The notes under the pieces were generated by a model, which was not told the DNA's origin, ran no database searches, and worked only from the letters and a program-made list of their open reading frames with translations. Position numbers and translations under genes: made by a program. Positions 8,364 through 19,102 of a DNA stretch of 64,000 nucleotides are shown here, piece after piece. Positions within the stretch are counted from its first letter, which is position 1. Each line of letters begins with the position of its first letter. Source of the stretch: Mycolicibacter icosiumassiliensis (lineage in GTDB: Bacteria > Actinomycetota > Actinomycetes > Mycobacteriales > Mycobacteriaceae); contig NZ_LT546166.1 in assembly GCF_900078685.2 (NCBI RefSeq), forward strand, positions 2,321,868 to 2,385,867. Reading direction: 5' to 3'.

Positions 8364-8668
8364 CGACGAATCGGGCCGGCGGAAGCCGCTGCCTGTTAGA
8401 GTGAGACCGTTCCGGGCCTGCCAGGCCCGGACATCGGTGTGGCCCCCGCATCCGCGTGCGCCACTCCGGCACGTCACGACGGGACACGTCCCTACGAACG
8501 GCCAGACCTGCATCGGGCGGTCTTCGGTAGTGGCAGCCGGGTCTGAAAGCACGTCTTACAAGATCCGGCCGCTTCGATCGACGACCGTAGCCGCATCCAG
8601 GTCGTTGGCTGGCGCATGTCTGACGTTGCGAAACAGCTGAACGAACCAGGAAAGGCCGTACGGCTTTT
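8364..8668. other. rpsO-gpsI intergenic leader region
   Basis: A 305-bp gap with no convincing gene. It holds a possible -10 box TAGAGT at 8397-8402, a strong hairpin at 8411-8431, and a 10-bp palindrome (GCCGTACGGC) around 8655-8664 that overlaps the region between the AGGAAAGG ribosome-binding site and the gpsI start. The layout suits post-transcriptional control of PNPase, which in other bacteria autoregulates through its leader. Confidence 0.5.
8411..8431 (+). terminator. Strong hairpin between rpsO and gpsI (terminator-like or processing site)
   Basis: A perfect 9-bp stem, TCCGGGCCT paired with AGGCCCGGA, closes a 3-nt loop. No T-run follows, as is common for mycobacterial terminators. 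It could end rpsO transcripts, or be a cleavage or protection element in an rpsO-pnp mRNA. The sequence cannot decide between these. Confidence 0.45.
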
Positions 8669-10930
8669 ATGTCTGCAACTGAAATTGAAGAAGGCGTATT
8701 CGAGACCACCGCTGTCATCGACAACGGCAGCTTCGGCAAGCGCACCATCCGCTTCGAGACCGGCCGGCTGGCCCAGCAGGCCGCCGGCAGCGTCGTCGCC
8801 TACCTCGACGACGAAACCATGCTGCTGTCGGCGACCACCGCCAGCAAGGCTCCCAAGGACCACTTCGACTTCTTCCCGCTCACGGTCGACGTCGAGGAGC
8901 GGATGTACGCGGCCGGTCGTATCCCCGGCTCGTTCTTCCGCCGCGAAGGCCGGCCGTCCACCGACGCGATCCTGACCTGCCGCCTCACCGACCGCCCGCT
9001 GCGCCCGTCGTTCGTCGACGGCCTGCGCAACGAGGTCCAGGTCGTGGTGACCGTGCTGAGCCTGAACCCCAACGACCTGTACGACGTGGTGGCGATCAAC
9101 GCCGCGTCGGCCTCCACCCAGCTCGCCGGCCTGCCGTTCTCCGGCCCGGTCGGTGCGGCGCGGGTGGCCCTGATCGACGGCACCTGGGTGGCGTTCCCCA
9201 CCGTCGAACAGCTCCAGCGCGCGGCGTTCGACATGGTGCTGGCCGGACGCACCCTCGACGATGGTGACGTCGCGATCATGATGGTCGAGGCCGAGGCCAC
9301 CGAGAACGTCATCGAGCTCATCGAAGCCGGCGCGCAGGCGCCGACCGAGACCGTGGTGGCCGAGGGCCTGGAGGCGGCCAAGCCGTTCATCGCGGCGCTG
9401 TGCAAGGCCCAGCAGGAGCTGGCCGACGCCGCGGCAAAGCCGACCAGCGACTACCCGCTGTTCCCGCCTTACGGTGACGACGTCTACTACTCGGTGGCCT
9501 CCATCGCGACCGACGAGCTGGCGAAGGCGCTGACCATCGCCGGCAAGGCCGAGCGTGACGAGCGCACCGAGGAGATCAAGGCCGAGGTCATCGAGCGTCT
9601 CGCCGAGACTTACGCGGGTCGCGAGAAGGAGATCAGCGCGGCCTACCGAAGCCTGACCAAGAAGCTGGTGCGTCAGCGCATCCTGACCGACCACTTCCGT
9701 ATCGACGGCCGTGGCATCACCGACATCCGGGCGCTGTCCGCTGAGGTCGCGATCGTGCCGAGGGCGCACGGCAGCGCGCTGTTCGAGCGTGGCGAGACCC
9801 AGATCATGGGCGTGACCACGCTGGACATGATGAAGATGGCGCAGCAGATCGACTCGCTGGGGCCGGAGAAGTCCAAGCGCTACATGCACCACTACAACTT
9901 CCCGCCGTACTCGACCGGTGAGACCGGCCGGGTCGGTTCGCCCAAGCGCCGCGAAATCGGCCACGGCGCCCTGGCCGAGCGGGCCCTGGTTCCGGTGCTG
10001 CCCAGCGTCGAGGAGTTCCCCTACGCCATCCGGCAGGTGTCGGAAGCCCTGAGCTCCAACGGCTCCACCTCGATGGGTTCGGTCTGCGCGTCCACGCTGG
10101 CGCTGCTCAACGCCGGTGTGCCGCTGAAGGCTCCGGTCGCCGGTATCGCGATGGGCCTGGTCTCCGACGACGTAGACGTTGACGGCAAGACCGAGCGTCG
10201 CTTCGTCGCGCTCACCGACATCCTGGGCGCCGAGGACGCGTTCGGCGACATGGACTTCAAGGTCGCCGGCACCAAGGACTTCGTCACCGCGCTGCAGCTC
10301 GACACCAAGCTCGACGGCATTCCTTCAACGGTCCTGGCAGGTGCTCTCGCCCAGGCCAAGGACGCGCGGATGACCATCCTGGAGGTGATGGCCGAGGCCA
10401 TCGACGCCCCCGACGAGATGAGCCCCTACGCGCCGCGGGTCACCACCATCAAGGTTCCGGTGGACAAGATCGGCGAGGTGATCGGGCCCAAGGGCAAGAT
10501 GATCAACTCGATCACCGAGGAGACCGGCGCCCAGATCTCCATCGAGGACGACGGCACCGTGTTCGTCGGCGCCACCGACGGGCCGTCGGCGCAGGCCGCG
10601 ATCGACAAGATCAACGCGATCGCCAACCCGCAGCTGCCGAAGATCGGCGAGCGGTTCCTGGGCACCGTGGTCAAGACCACCGACTTCGGCGCCTTCGTGT
10701 CGCTGCTGCCGGGCCGGGACGGTCTGGTGCACATCTCCAAGCTCGGCAAGGGCAAGCGGGTCGCCAAGGTCGAGGACGTGGCTAAGGTCGGCGACAAGCT
10801 GCGCGTGGAGATCGCCGACATCGACAACCGCGGCAAGATCTCGCTGGTGCCCGTCGACGACACGGCGGACGCTGCGGACTCGTCCTCTGGGTCCGCTGAG
10901 CCTGCCGATGCCGCGGCTGCCGAAAGCTGA
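8669..10930 (+). CDS. gpsI: Polyribonucleotide nucleotidyltransferase (PNPase / guanosine pentaphosphate synthetase)
   Basis: A 753-residue 3'-to-5' phosphorolytic exoribonuclease that also carries the actinobacterial GpsI name. The domain order is a first RNase PH core (about 10-150), an alpha-helical domain (about 245-330), a second RNase PH core (about 335-560, with [19 protein letters not shown]), a KH domain with [12 protein letters not shown] near 604-615, and an S1 domain from about 660 ([13 protein letters not shown]). The tail is acidic and Ala/Ser-rich. It has an AGGAAAGG ribosome-binding site. Its last 23 bases overlap pepR, which suggests coupled expression. Length and motifs are complete. 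Confidence 0.97.
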   Translation: MSATEIEEGVFETTAVIDNGSFGKRTIRFETGRLAQQAAGSVVAYLDDETMLLSATTASKAPKDHFDFFPLTVDVEERMYAAGRIPGSFFRREGRPSTDAILTCRLTDRPLRPSFVDGLRNEVQVVVTVLSLNPNDLYDVVAINAASASTQLAGLPFSGPVGAARVALIDGTWVAFPTVEQLQRAAFDMVLAGRTLDDGDVAIMMVEAEATENVIELIEAGAQAPTETVVAEGLEAAKPFIAALCKAQQELADAAAKPTSDYPLFPPYGDDVYYSVASIATDELAKALTIAGKAERDERTEEIKAEVIERLAETYAGREKEISAAYRSLTKKLVRQRILTDHFRIDGRGITDIRALSAEVAIVPRAHGSALFERGETQIMGVTTLDMMKMAQQIDSLGPEKSKRYMHHYNFPPYSTGETGRVGSPKRREIGHGALAERALVPVLPSVEEFPYAIRQVSEALSSNGSTSMGSVCASTLALLNAGVPLKAPVAGIAMGLVSDDVDVDGKTERRFVALTDILGAEDAFGDMDFKVAGTKDFVTALQLDTKLDGIPSTVLAGALAQAKDARMTILEVMAEAIDAPDEMSPYAPRVTTIKVPVDKIGEVIGPKGKMINSITEETGAQISIEDDGTVFVGATDGPSAQAAIDKINAIANPQLPKIGERFLGTVVKTTDFGAFVSLLPGRDGLVHISKLGKGKRVAKVEDVAKVGDKLRVEIADIDNRGKISLVPVDDTADAADSSSGSAEPADAAAAES

Positions 10931-12230
10931 CACCGGGGCGCCACCGCGCGCCACACTGCGACGCACCACCTTGCCGGGCGGGCTGAGGGTAGTCACTGAG
11001 TACCTGCCCGCGGTTCGTTCGGCGTCGGTGGGCGTTTGGGTCGGCGTCGGATCGCGCGACGAGGGCGCCACGGTGGCCGGCGCTGCGCACTTCCTGGAGC
11101 ACCTGCTGTTCAAAGCGACCCCGACCCGCACGGCGGCCGGCATAGCCCAGGCGATGGACGCGGTCGGGGGTGAGCTCAACGCCTTCACCGGCAAAGAGCA
11201 CACCTGCTACTACGCCCATGTGCTGGACACCGATCTGGAGCTGGCCGTCGCCCTGGTGAGCGATGTGGTGCTCAATGGGTCCTGCGCCGCCGCCGACGTC
11301 GACCTCGAACGCGACGTGGTTCTTGAGGAACTCGCGATGCGCGATGACGATCCCGAGGACGCGCTGGGCGATGTGTTTTTGTCCACGCTGTTCGGGGACC
11401 ATCCGATCGGCCGGCCGGTGATCGGCAATGTCGAGTCGGTGTCGTCGATGACTCGTGCACAGTTGCGGTCGTTCCACCAGCGTCGCTACACACCGGAGCG
11501 CATGGTGGTCGCCGTTGCCGGCAACATCGACCACGACACGGTGGTGGCGCTGGTGCGAGAACACTTCGGGCATCGGCTGATTCGAGGCGAGAAGCCCGCC
11601 GAACCGCGCCGCGGCACTGCCCGGGTACCGGGCTCGCCCGGGTTGACCGTGGTCAACCGCGACGCCGACCAGACGCACATGTCTCTGGGAGTGCGTGCGC
11701 CGGGACGCTATTGGCAGCACCGTCAGGCGCTGGCGGTGCTCAACACCGCTCTGGGCGGGGGACTCAGTTCCCGGCTTTTCCAACAGGTTCGGGAAACCCG
11801 CGGCCTGGCGTACTCGATCTACTCGTCGGTGGACACCTTCGCCGACGCCGGCGCGCTATCGGTGTACACCGCATGCCAGCCGGACCGGTTCGCCGAGGTG
11901 GCGGCCGTGACCGCCGAGGTGCTCGAATCGGTGGCGCGTGATGGAATCACCGCCGACGAGTGCCGGATCGCCAAGGGATCGTTGCGCGGGGGATTGGTTC
12001 TGGGCCTGGAGGATTCCGGTTCCCGGATGAACCGGTTGGGCCGTACCGAGTTGAACTACGGCCGGCATCGGCCCATCGCGCGCACCCTGCGGGAATTGTC
12101 CGCGGTCACCGTCGAGGAGGTCAACGCGGTGGCCCGTCAGCTGTTGTGCCAGCCCTTCGGCGTCGCGGTTCTGGGTCCCTACCGCTCGAAAGGGGCGCTG
12201 CCAACCCGTCTGCGGGCGCTTGCCGGTTGA
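10908..12230 (+). CDS. pepR: M16-family zinc metalloprotease PepR
   Basis: A 440-residue insulinase/mitochondrial-processing-peptidase-like protease. The inverted zinc motif HxxEH is present as HFLEH at about residues 61-65, with a downstream glutamate-rich helix ([16 protein letters not shown] near 135-150) supplying the third ligand. The second M16 half carries the R/Y-type [14 protein letters not shown] motif. The ATG lies inside the gpsI 3' end, as in other mycobacteria where the two genes are adjacent. Its substrate is unknown; M16B enzymes of this size form dimeric cages that degrade peptides. Confidence 0.93.
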   Translation: MPRLPKADTGAPPRATLRRTTLPGGLRVVTEYLPAVRSASVGVWVGVGSRDEGATVAGAAHFLEHLLFKATPTRTAAGIAQAMDAVGGELNAFTGKEHTCYYAHVLDTDLELAVALVSDVVLNGSCAAADVDLERDVVLEELAMRDDDPEDALGDVFLSTLFGDHPIGRPVIGNVESVSSMTRAQLRSFHQRRYTPERMVVAVAGNIDHDTVVALVREHFGHRLIRGEKPAEPRRGTARVPGSPGLTVVNRDADQTHMSLGVRAPGRYWQHRQALAVLNTALGGGLSSRLFQQVRETRGLAYSIYSSVDTFADAGALSVYTACQPDRFAEVAAVTAEVLESVARDGITADECRIAKGSLRGGLVLGLEDSGSRMNRLGRTELNYGRHRPIARTLRELSAVTVEEVNAVARQLLCQPFGVAVLGPYRSKGALPTRLRALAG

Positions 12231-12245
12231 TGGCAGGCTAGGGCA

Positions 12246-13271
12246 ATGGCGTTCAGCTTCTCCGAGCTCACTGTCCCACTGGTCGGCGCGCCGATGGCCG
12301 GCGGTCCCAGCACGCCGGCGCTGGCGGCCGCGGTGTCGGAGGCCGGCGGACTGGGGTTCGTCGCCGGAGGCTATCGCACCGCCGGGCAGCTGGCCGACGA
12401 GATCATCGCCGCGCGTGCCGCCACCAGCGGTCCGATCGGTGTCAATCTGTTTGTGCCCCAACCCAGCGGCGCTGACGTGGTGTTGCTCGACGAATACGCC
12501 GACCTCCTGGATCCGCTGGCCGAGCACTACGGCGTAGAGCTGGGCCGGCCCCGCTTCGGTGACGACGACTGCTGGCCGGAGAAGCTCGAGGTGATCGCCG
12601 ACCTGCAGCCCACGGTGGTGTCGTTCACGTTCGGGACGCCGTCCCCCGACGACATAGAGAGGCTTCGGGCGTTGCGCATCCTGACGATGGTCACGGTCAC
12701 ATCGGCCTACGAGGCCGGTGTCGCTCTGGGGCATGGCGCCGAGGTGCTGGTGGTGCAGGGTCCCAAGGCGGGCGGACATCGGGGCACCTTCGCACCGGAC
12801 GTGCACCCGGGCACTGAGTCGCTGGAGCATGTGCTGGCCGAGATCGCCCACGCCCACGCCCATGTCCCGTTGGTGGCGGCGGGCGGGCTCGGTACCGCGG
12901 CCGACGTGGCCGGGGTGCTGGGCGGCGGCGTGGTCGCAGCCCAGGTCGGTACCGCGCTGCTGCTGGCTCACGAAGCCGGGACCAATCCGACGCACCGTGC
13001 GGCACTGACCAACCCGGAATTCACCAATACCACGGTGACGTGTGCGTTCTCCGGCCGCTACGCGCGTGGCCTGGAGAACGACTTCACCCGCGCCTTCGAT
13101 GATGTGGCCCCGGTGGGATACCCGGAGATCAACCACATGACCACCCCGATCCGGGCGGCGGCGGTAGCCGTGGACGACCCGCATGGGACGAGCCTGTGGG
13201 CCGGGACCGCCTACCGGACCGCCCGGTCGGCTCCGGCCGCCGACATCATCGCCGACTTGGCGTCGGGTTGA
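12246..13271 (+). CDS. Nitronate monooxygenase (2-nitropropane dioxygenase family)
   Basis: A 341-residue FMN-dependent TIM-barrel protein. The N-terminus PLVGAPMAGGPSTPALAAAV, the central GPKAGGHRG phosphate/FMN loop near 175-185, and AAGGLGTAADVAGVLGGGVVAAQVGTALL near 215-240 are characteristic of the family. These enzymes oxidise toxic propionate-3-nitronate or related alkyl nitronates. The gene follows pepR by 15 bp and fits Rv2781c in the remembered M. tuberculosis order. The annotation is secure at family level; the real substrate is not. Confidence 0.9.
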   Translation: MAFSFSELTVPLVGAPMAGGPSTPALAAAVSEAGGLGFVAGGYRTAGQLADEIIAARAATSGPIGVNLFVPQPSGADVVLLDEYADLLDPLAEHYGVELGRPRFGDDDCWPEKLEVIADLQPTVVSFTFGTPSPDDIERLRALRILTMVTVTSAYEAGVALGHGAEVLVVQGPKAGGHRGTFAPDVHPGTESLEHVLAEIAHAHAHVPLVAAGGLGTAADVAGVLGGGVVAAQVGTALLLAHEAGTNPTHRAALTNPEFTNTTVTCAFSGRYARGLENDFTRAFDDVAPVGYPEINHMTTPIRAAAVAVDDPHGTSLWAGTAYRTARSAPAADIIADLASG

Positions 13272-13411
13272 GCCCTGCGGGCATCGTCAGGGAGTGGCGA
13301 CGGTCACAATCTAAACTAGGCGGTACCGGTGGTATCGTTGTACCCTATCGGGCAATCTGTCCATTGCGAAGACAATTGATGGGGTTTTGTAAACCCGGTG
13401 GGAGGTTCGTC

Positions 13412-14320
13412 ATGCTCAAGGTCGATGACAGCGCCGCCGGCCCGCATGACGGGTCACTTGATCACGAGCGCATCGTCCTGCAGGCCCGCGACGTCGGGTT
13501 CGACTGGTCGGACCTGCCGGTGCACTACGTGCCCGGCGAGCCCTTCGTCACCCACTTCTGCAATGTGCTGCACCTCTTGCTGCCGGCCGGCGAGGAGTTC
13601 TTCGTCGAGGTGTTCAAGCAGGCGCTACCGCTGATCAAGGACGACCAGCTGCGGCTCGACGTCCAGGGATTCATCGGCCAGGAGGCCACCCACTCCCAGG
13701 CGCACACCGCAGTTGTCGACCACTTGGCCGCCCGGGGCGTCGACATGTCGCCGTTCACCGGCCAGATCAAATGGCTCTTCGACAAACTGCTCGGCGACCG
13801 GCCGGCCTGGAATGAGCGCCGTCAGCAGCGCTGGCTCCTGGAACGGGTGGCTCTGGTGGCCGCCGTTGAGCACTACACCGCGATTCTCGGGGAGTGGGTC
13901 CTGGAGAGCCCCGGGCTGGACGAGGTCGGCACCCATCCGGCGATGCTGGACATGTTGCGCTGGCACGGTGCCGAAGAGGTCGAGCACAAGGCTGTCGCGT
14001 TCGACGTCATGAAGCACCTGCGGGCCGGCTTCTTCCGGCAGGTCCGTACCCAGTTGGCCGTCACCCCCCTGATGCTGCTGTTGTGGGTGCGCGGCCTGCG
14101 GTTCATGTACAAGGTGGACCCGCAATTGCCGGCCGGAACCATGCCGCGCTGGCGGGACTGGTTCATCGCCGCGCGCCGGGGGCTGGTGCCCTCGCCGTTC
14201 GAATTCCTGCCGGCGATCGCCTCTTACTACCGTCCGGGCTTCCACCCAGCGCAACTCGGCGGGGTGGAGAAGGCGGTCAACTACCTGGCCGTATCGCCCG
14301 CTGCCCGCGCCACGCACTGA
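13412..14320 (+). CDS. PF10118 family protein; probable ferritin-like diiron oxygenase
   Basis: A 302-residue paralogue of the protein at 5.4 kb. The candidate diiron ligands are Glu61 (PAGEEF), Glu91-xx-His94 (GQEATH), Glu153 (VEHYT) and Glu189-xx-His192 (EEVEHK), spaced 30, 62 and 36 residues. A hydrophobic stretch lies near 211-225 (LMLLLWVRGL). A GGGAGG ribosome-binding site sits 6 bp before the ATG; a longer in-frame extension to 13196 overlaps the previous gene and is rejected. It heads an operon with an epoxide-hydrolase-like protein and a 2Fe-2S reductase, which would suit an O2-activating enzyme needing electrons. The database family name says hydrolase, but I see no hydrolase motif. 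Confidence 0.82.
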   Translation: MLKVDDSAAGPHDGSLDHERIVLQARDVGFDWSDLPVHYVPGEPFVTHFCNVLHLLLPAGEEFFVEVFKQALPLIKDDQLRLDVQGFIGQEATHSQAHTAVVDHLAARGVDMSPFTGQIKWLFDKLLGDRPAWNERRQQRWLLERVALVAAVEHYTAILGEWVLESPGLDEVGTHPAMLDMLRWHGAEEVEHKAVAFDVMKHLRAGFFRQVRTQLAVTPLMLLLWVRGLRFMYKVDPQLPAGTMPRWRDWFIAARRGLVPSPFEFLPAIASYYRPGFHPAQLGGVEKAVNYLAVSPAARATH

Positions 14321-14355
14321 CCCGAACCGCGGGCGAACAACGAGGAGTGCAGTCG

Positions 14356-15297
14356 ATGACTACCCCGACCACCACCACTGTGACGTCAGCCGACGGTGTG
14401 ACCCTTGCGGTGCACGCCTACACCGATCTGGACCCGCAACGGGCGACCATCCTGGCGATCCACGGCTACCCGGACAACCACCACGTCTGGGACGGCGTGG
14501 CCCGCGAGCTCATCGAGCAGCACCCCGGCCGCTACAACGTCGTCGCCTACGACGTACGCGGAGCGGGGACGTCCTCGGCGCCGGCGGAGAAGTCGGGCTA
14601 CCGATTCCCGCACCTGATCGCCGACGTTGCCGCGGTGCTCGAGCACCTGGGCCGGCTCGGTGTGGACCAGGTTCACCTCCTGGGCCACGACTGGGGTTCG
14701 ATCCAGGGCTGGGCCGCCATCACCGACCCGGCCGTGGCAGCCAAAATCGTTTCCTACACCTCGATTTCGGGTCCGCACCTGGACTATGCCGGCCGCTTCC
14801 TGCGCTCGGCGCGCAACCTGCGGACGCTCGGCGACGTCATCCGGCAACTGCTGGAGTCGAGCTACATCTGGCTGTTCTTGACCCCGCGGGTTCCCGAGGC
14901 GGCTTTCCGGTCCGGTCTGGGCGTCCGGGTCCTTGGCTGGCTTGACCGGATCGGTCGCTCGGGCAACCCGCAGCCGGCCATGCCCCGGGGCGAGAACGAC
15001 TACGTCAACGGGCTCAACCTCTACCGCGCGAACATGCCGGGGCCCTTTCTGAAGCCGTCACGGCCGCTGCCCGCCACCGATGTCGCCGTGCAGGTGCTCG
15101 CGCCGCGCCTGGACCTGTTCGTCAGCCCGGCCCTGCAGCGGTACACCGGATCGATCCCGGCCAACCACCGGGTGCTCGACATCGACGGCGGCCACTGGGT
15201 GGTGACCGATCGCCCCGACGTGATCGCCCGGCTGACCGACGAGTGGGTGCAGCACAGCGTGGCCGGTGCAGCCGGCGATGACGTACGGCACGCCTGA
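14356..15297 (+). CDS. Alpha/beta hydrolase, epoxide-hydrolase-like
   Basis: A 313-residue alpha/beta hydrolase with HGYPDN near residue 35 and the nucleophile elbow GHDWGS with Asp near 112. An aspartate nucleophile is the mark of epoxide hydrolases and haloalkane dehalogenases. The late catalytic histidine is in DGGHWVVTDRPD near 276. It resembles the N-terminal half of mycobacterial EphD (from memory), but the SDR half of EphD is absent here. It lies 35 bp after the PF10118 gene and one base before the reductase gene. Opening an epoxide made by the upstream oxygenase is a reasonable inference. Confidence 0.85.
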   Translation: MTTPTTTTVTSADGVTLAVHAYTDLDPQRATILAIHGYPDNHHVWDGVARELIEQHPGRYNVVAYDVRGAGTSSAPAEKSGYRFPHLIADVAAVLEHLGRLGVDQVHLLGHDWGSIQGWAAITDPAVAAKIVSYTSISGPHLDYAGRFLRSARNLRTLGDVIRQLLESSYIWLFLTPRVPEAAFRSGLGVRVLGWLDRIGRSGNPQPAMPRGENDYVNGLNLYRANMPGPFLKPSRPLPATDVAVQVLAPRLDLFVSPALQRYTGSIPANHRVLDIDGGHWVVTDRPDVIARLTDEWVQHSVAGAAGDDVRHA

Positions 15298-15298
15298 T

Positions 15299-16375
15299 AT
15301 GACTCAGGAGATCTGGCAATCGCGCCCCGCCGACCTTTACGGCAGGCGAACGCATGACCGGCTGTTCAACGCGCTGTGGGGCGCGATCACCGTATTCGGT
15401 GGAATGGCCGCGTTGTCGCGGTGGACGCCGTCCCGGGTAGCCCCGGTGTCACGGACGATCGCGGCCGTGATCACCAAGCGGGAGATGGTGACCAGCGACG
15501 TGGTGGCCCTCACTCTCGCGGACCCCGATGGCGGATTGTTGCCGTCCTGGACGCCGGGTGGTCACATCGACGTGCAGTTGCCCTCGGGTCGCCGCCGGCA
15601 GTACTCACTGTGCGGTGTGCCGGGACGTCGTACCGAGTACCGCATCGCGGTACGCCGGCTCGACGACGGGGGCGGCGGCTCGGTTGAGATGCACGAGTCC
15701 TACGCCGAGGGCGACACGTTGCTGTTCGAAGGTCCGCGCAACGCGTTCTATCTGGGCACCGGTGAGAACGAGGCGCTGTTCGTCATCGGAGGGATCGGCG
15801 TGACCCCGATGCTGCCGATGCTCCGCGAGGCCGCGCAGCGCGGAATCGATTGGCGCGCGGTGTATGCCGGCCGCAGTCGTGCCGACATGCCGTTGCTCGA
15901 TGAGGTGCTGGCCGTGGATCCCGACCGGGTCACGGTATGGGCCGACGACGAGCACGGGCGCTTCGCCGGCACCGAGGAGCTGCTGGCCGGCGCCGGACCG
16001 CAGACCGCGGTCTACGTATGCGGCCCGAGCGCGATGCTCGAAGCGGTGCGTGTCACCCGCGACGAACATGCTGACGCCCCGCTGCACTACGAGCGGTTCA
16101 GTCCGCCGCCGGTGGTCGACGGGGAGCCGTTCGAGGTGGAGCTGGCCCGGTCTGGGCGCGTACTGGAAATTCCCGCGGACCGCTCGGCGCTGGACGTGAT
16201 GCTCGACGCCGATCCCACGACCGCATACTCGTGCCGGCAGGGATTCTGTGGCACCTGCAAGGTCACGGTGGTCTCCGGCGACGTCGACCGGCGCGGACGC
16301 ACCGCAGAGGGCGACGAAGAGATGCTGGTCTGTGTCTCGCGGGCCAACGGGAGACGGATCGTCATCGACGCCTGA
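15299..16375 (+). CDS. 2Fe-2S flavoprotein reductase (phthalate dioxygenase reductase / VanB type)
   Basis: A 358-residue electron-transfer protein. The order is an N-terminal extension of about 45 residues, a flavin-binding beta barrel with RQYSLCG near 100, an NAD(P)-binding domain with GGIGVTPML near 162 and CGP near 240, then a plant-type ferredoxin domain with cysteines 312, 317, 320 and 345 (C-x4-C-x2-C-x24-C). It passes electrons from NAD(P)H through flavin and 2Fe-2S to an oxygenase. The start is the ATG one base after the previous stop; another in-frame ATG is at 15278. The natural partner is the PF10118 protein two genes upstream. Confidence 0.92.
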   Translation: MTQEIWQSRPADLYGRRTHDRLFNALWGAITVFGGMAALSRWTPSRVAPVSRTIAAVITKREMVTSDVVALTLADPDGGLLPSWTPGGHIDVQLPSGRRRQYSLCGVPGRRTEYRIAVRRLDDGGGGSVEMHESYAEGDTLLFEGPRNAFYLGTGENEALFVIGGIGVTPMLPMLREAAQRGIDWRAVYAGRSRADMPLLDEVLAVDPDRVTVWADDEHGRFAGTEELLAGAGPQTAVYVCGPSAMLEAVRVTRDEHADAPLHYERFSPPPVVDGEPFEVELARSGRVLEIPADRSALDVMLDADPTTAYSCRQGFCGTCKVTVVSGDVDRRGRTAEGDEEMLVCVSRANGRRIVIDA

Positions 16376-16408
16376 GTCGAGACGTATCGGTGCAGATAGG
16401 ATGCCCGG

Positions 16409-18177
<1,769 letters not shown>

Positions 18178-18179
18178 TC

Positions 18180-18644
18180 GTGAACAAGGTGTCGCCGGCC
18201 ACGCGGGTGAAGGTGCTCATCGCCTTCATGTGCCTGGCGCTGCTGATGTATCTGGCGTTTCTGGGCCGGATCGCGGTACTGCTGATCGCCTCCGGTTCGG
18301 TGGCGGCGATCGGGATGGGGCTGGCGCTGCTGATCATGCCGTTCCTGGGGCTGTGGGCGATGATCGCCACCCTGCGGGACGGATTCGCCCACCAGCGGCT
18401 GTCGCGGCTGATCGCCGAGGACGGCATGGAACTCGACGCCGGTGCCTTGCCGCGGCGGCCGTCCGGACGCATCGAACGGGACGCCGCCGATGCCCTGTTC
18501 CACACGGTTCAAGCCGAACTCGATGTCGACCCCGACAACTGGCGGCGCTGGTACCGGCTGGCTCGCGCCTATGAGTTCGCCGGGGATCGTCGTCGGGCGC
18601 GAGAGGCGATGAAGACCGCGGTCGCGCTGCAGGCGCAGCAGTGA
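18180..18644 (+). CDS. Small conserved membrane protein (Rv2772c-like)
   Basis: A 154-residue protein of unknown function. Two hydrophobic segments fill residues 11-28 and 31-60. A cytoplasmic tail follows, ending in a TPR-like helix pair (DNWRRWYRLARAYEFAGDRRRAREAMKTAVAL). The GTG start comes two bases after the dapB stop, and the 3' end overlaps the next gene by four bases, so the three form a compact unit. From memory M. tuberculosis has a comparable transmembrane protein after dapB. No enzymatic motif is visible. Confidence 0.75.
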   Translation: MNKVSPATRVKVLIAFMCLALLMYLAFLGRIAVLLIASGSVAAIGMGLALLIMPFLGLWAMIATLRDGFAHQRLSRLIAEDGMELDAGALPRRPSGRIERDAADALFHTVQAELDVDPDNWRRWYRLARAYEFAGDRRRAREAMKTAVALQAQQ

Positions 18645-19096
18645 GCAAGACGCTGCTGGTGGTGCACCACACGCCCTCGCCGTTCTGCCAGGCGATGTTC
18701 GAGGCGGTGCTGGCTGGGGCGACCGATCCCGAGATCGAGGGTGTCGAGGTGGTGCGCCGCGCCGCGTTAGAGGTGTCACCGGCCGACATGTTGGCCGCCG
18801 ACGGCTACCTGCTGGGCAGCCCGGCCAACCTCGGCTATGTCAGCGGAGCGCTCAAGCACGCCTTCGACGTCTGTTACTATCCGATCCTGGACTCGACCCG
18901 CGGCAGGCCGTTCGGCCTCTACCTGCACGGCAACGAAGGCACCGAGGGCGCCGAACGGGCCGTCGACTCCATTACGACGGGCCTGGGATGGGTCAAAGTG
19001 GCCGACTACGTGGTGGTGTCGGGCAAGCCGGACAAGCCCGACCTGGAAGCCTGCTGGGAGCTTGGCGCGGCGGTGGCCGCGCAGCTGATGGACTGA
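18641..19096 (+). CDS. Flavodoxin-like / NADPH-dependent FMN reductase family protein
   Basis: A 151-residue flavodoxin-fold protein. The first strand (TLLVVHHTPSPFCQ) carries the serine/threonine-rich loop used for FMN phosphate binding. Further segments are GYLLGSPANLGYVSGALKHAFD near 50-72, GRPFGLYLHGNEGTEGA near 85-100, and a GLGW turn. Proteins of this type bind FMN and act as quinone or NAD(P)H-dependent reductases. The GTG start overlaps the previous stop by four bases. It resembles Rv2771c in position. The partner and substrate are unknown. Confidence 0.8.
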   Translation: MSKTLLVVHHTPSPFCQAMFEAVLAGATDPEIEGVEVVRRAALEVSPADMLAADGYLLGSPANLGYVSGALKHAFDVCYYPILDSTRGRPFGLYLHGNEGTEGAERAVDSITTGLGWVKVADYVVVSGKPDKPDLEACWELGAAVAAQLMD

Positions 19097-19102
19097 CCCT
19101 CG

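Noticed and set aside
8492..9964. 490-codon minus-strand frame opposite gpsI
   Set aside because: Antisense to well-conserved PNPase codons, with low-complexity Leu/Gly/Arg/Val composition and no recognisable motif.
13331..13344. GGTA-N6-TACC dyad upstream of the PF10118 operon as an operator
   Set aside because: Short 4-bp arms in GC-rich DNA; no regulator gene nearby and no second copy, so chance cannot be excluded.
13382..13396. GGGTTT-TGT-AAACCC hairpin as a terminator
   Set aside because: It lies 15 bp before the start codon of a gene on the same strand with no T-run; more likely a chance leader structure.
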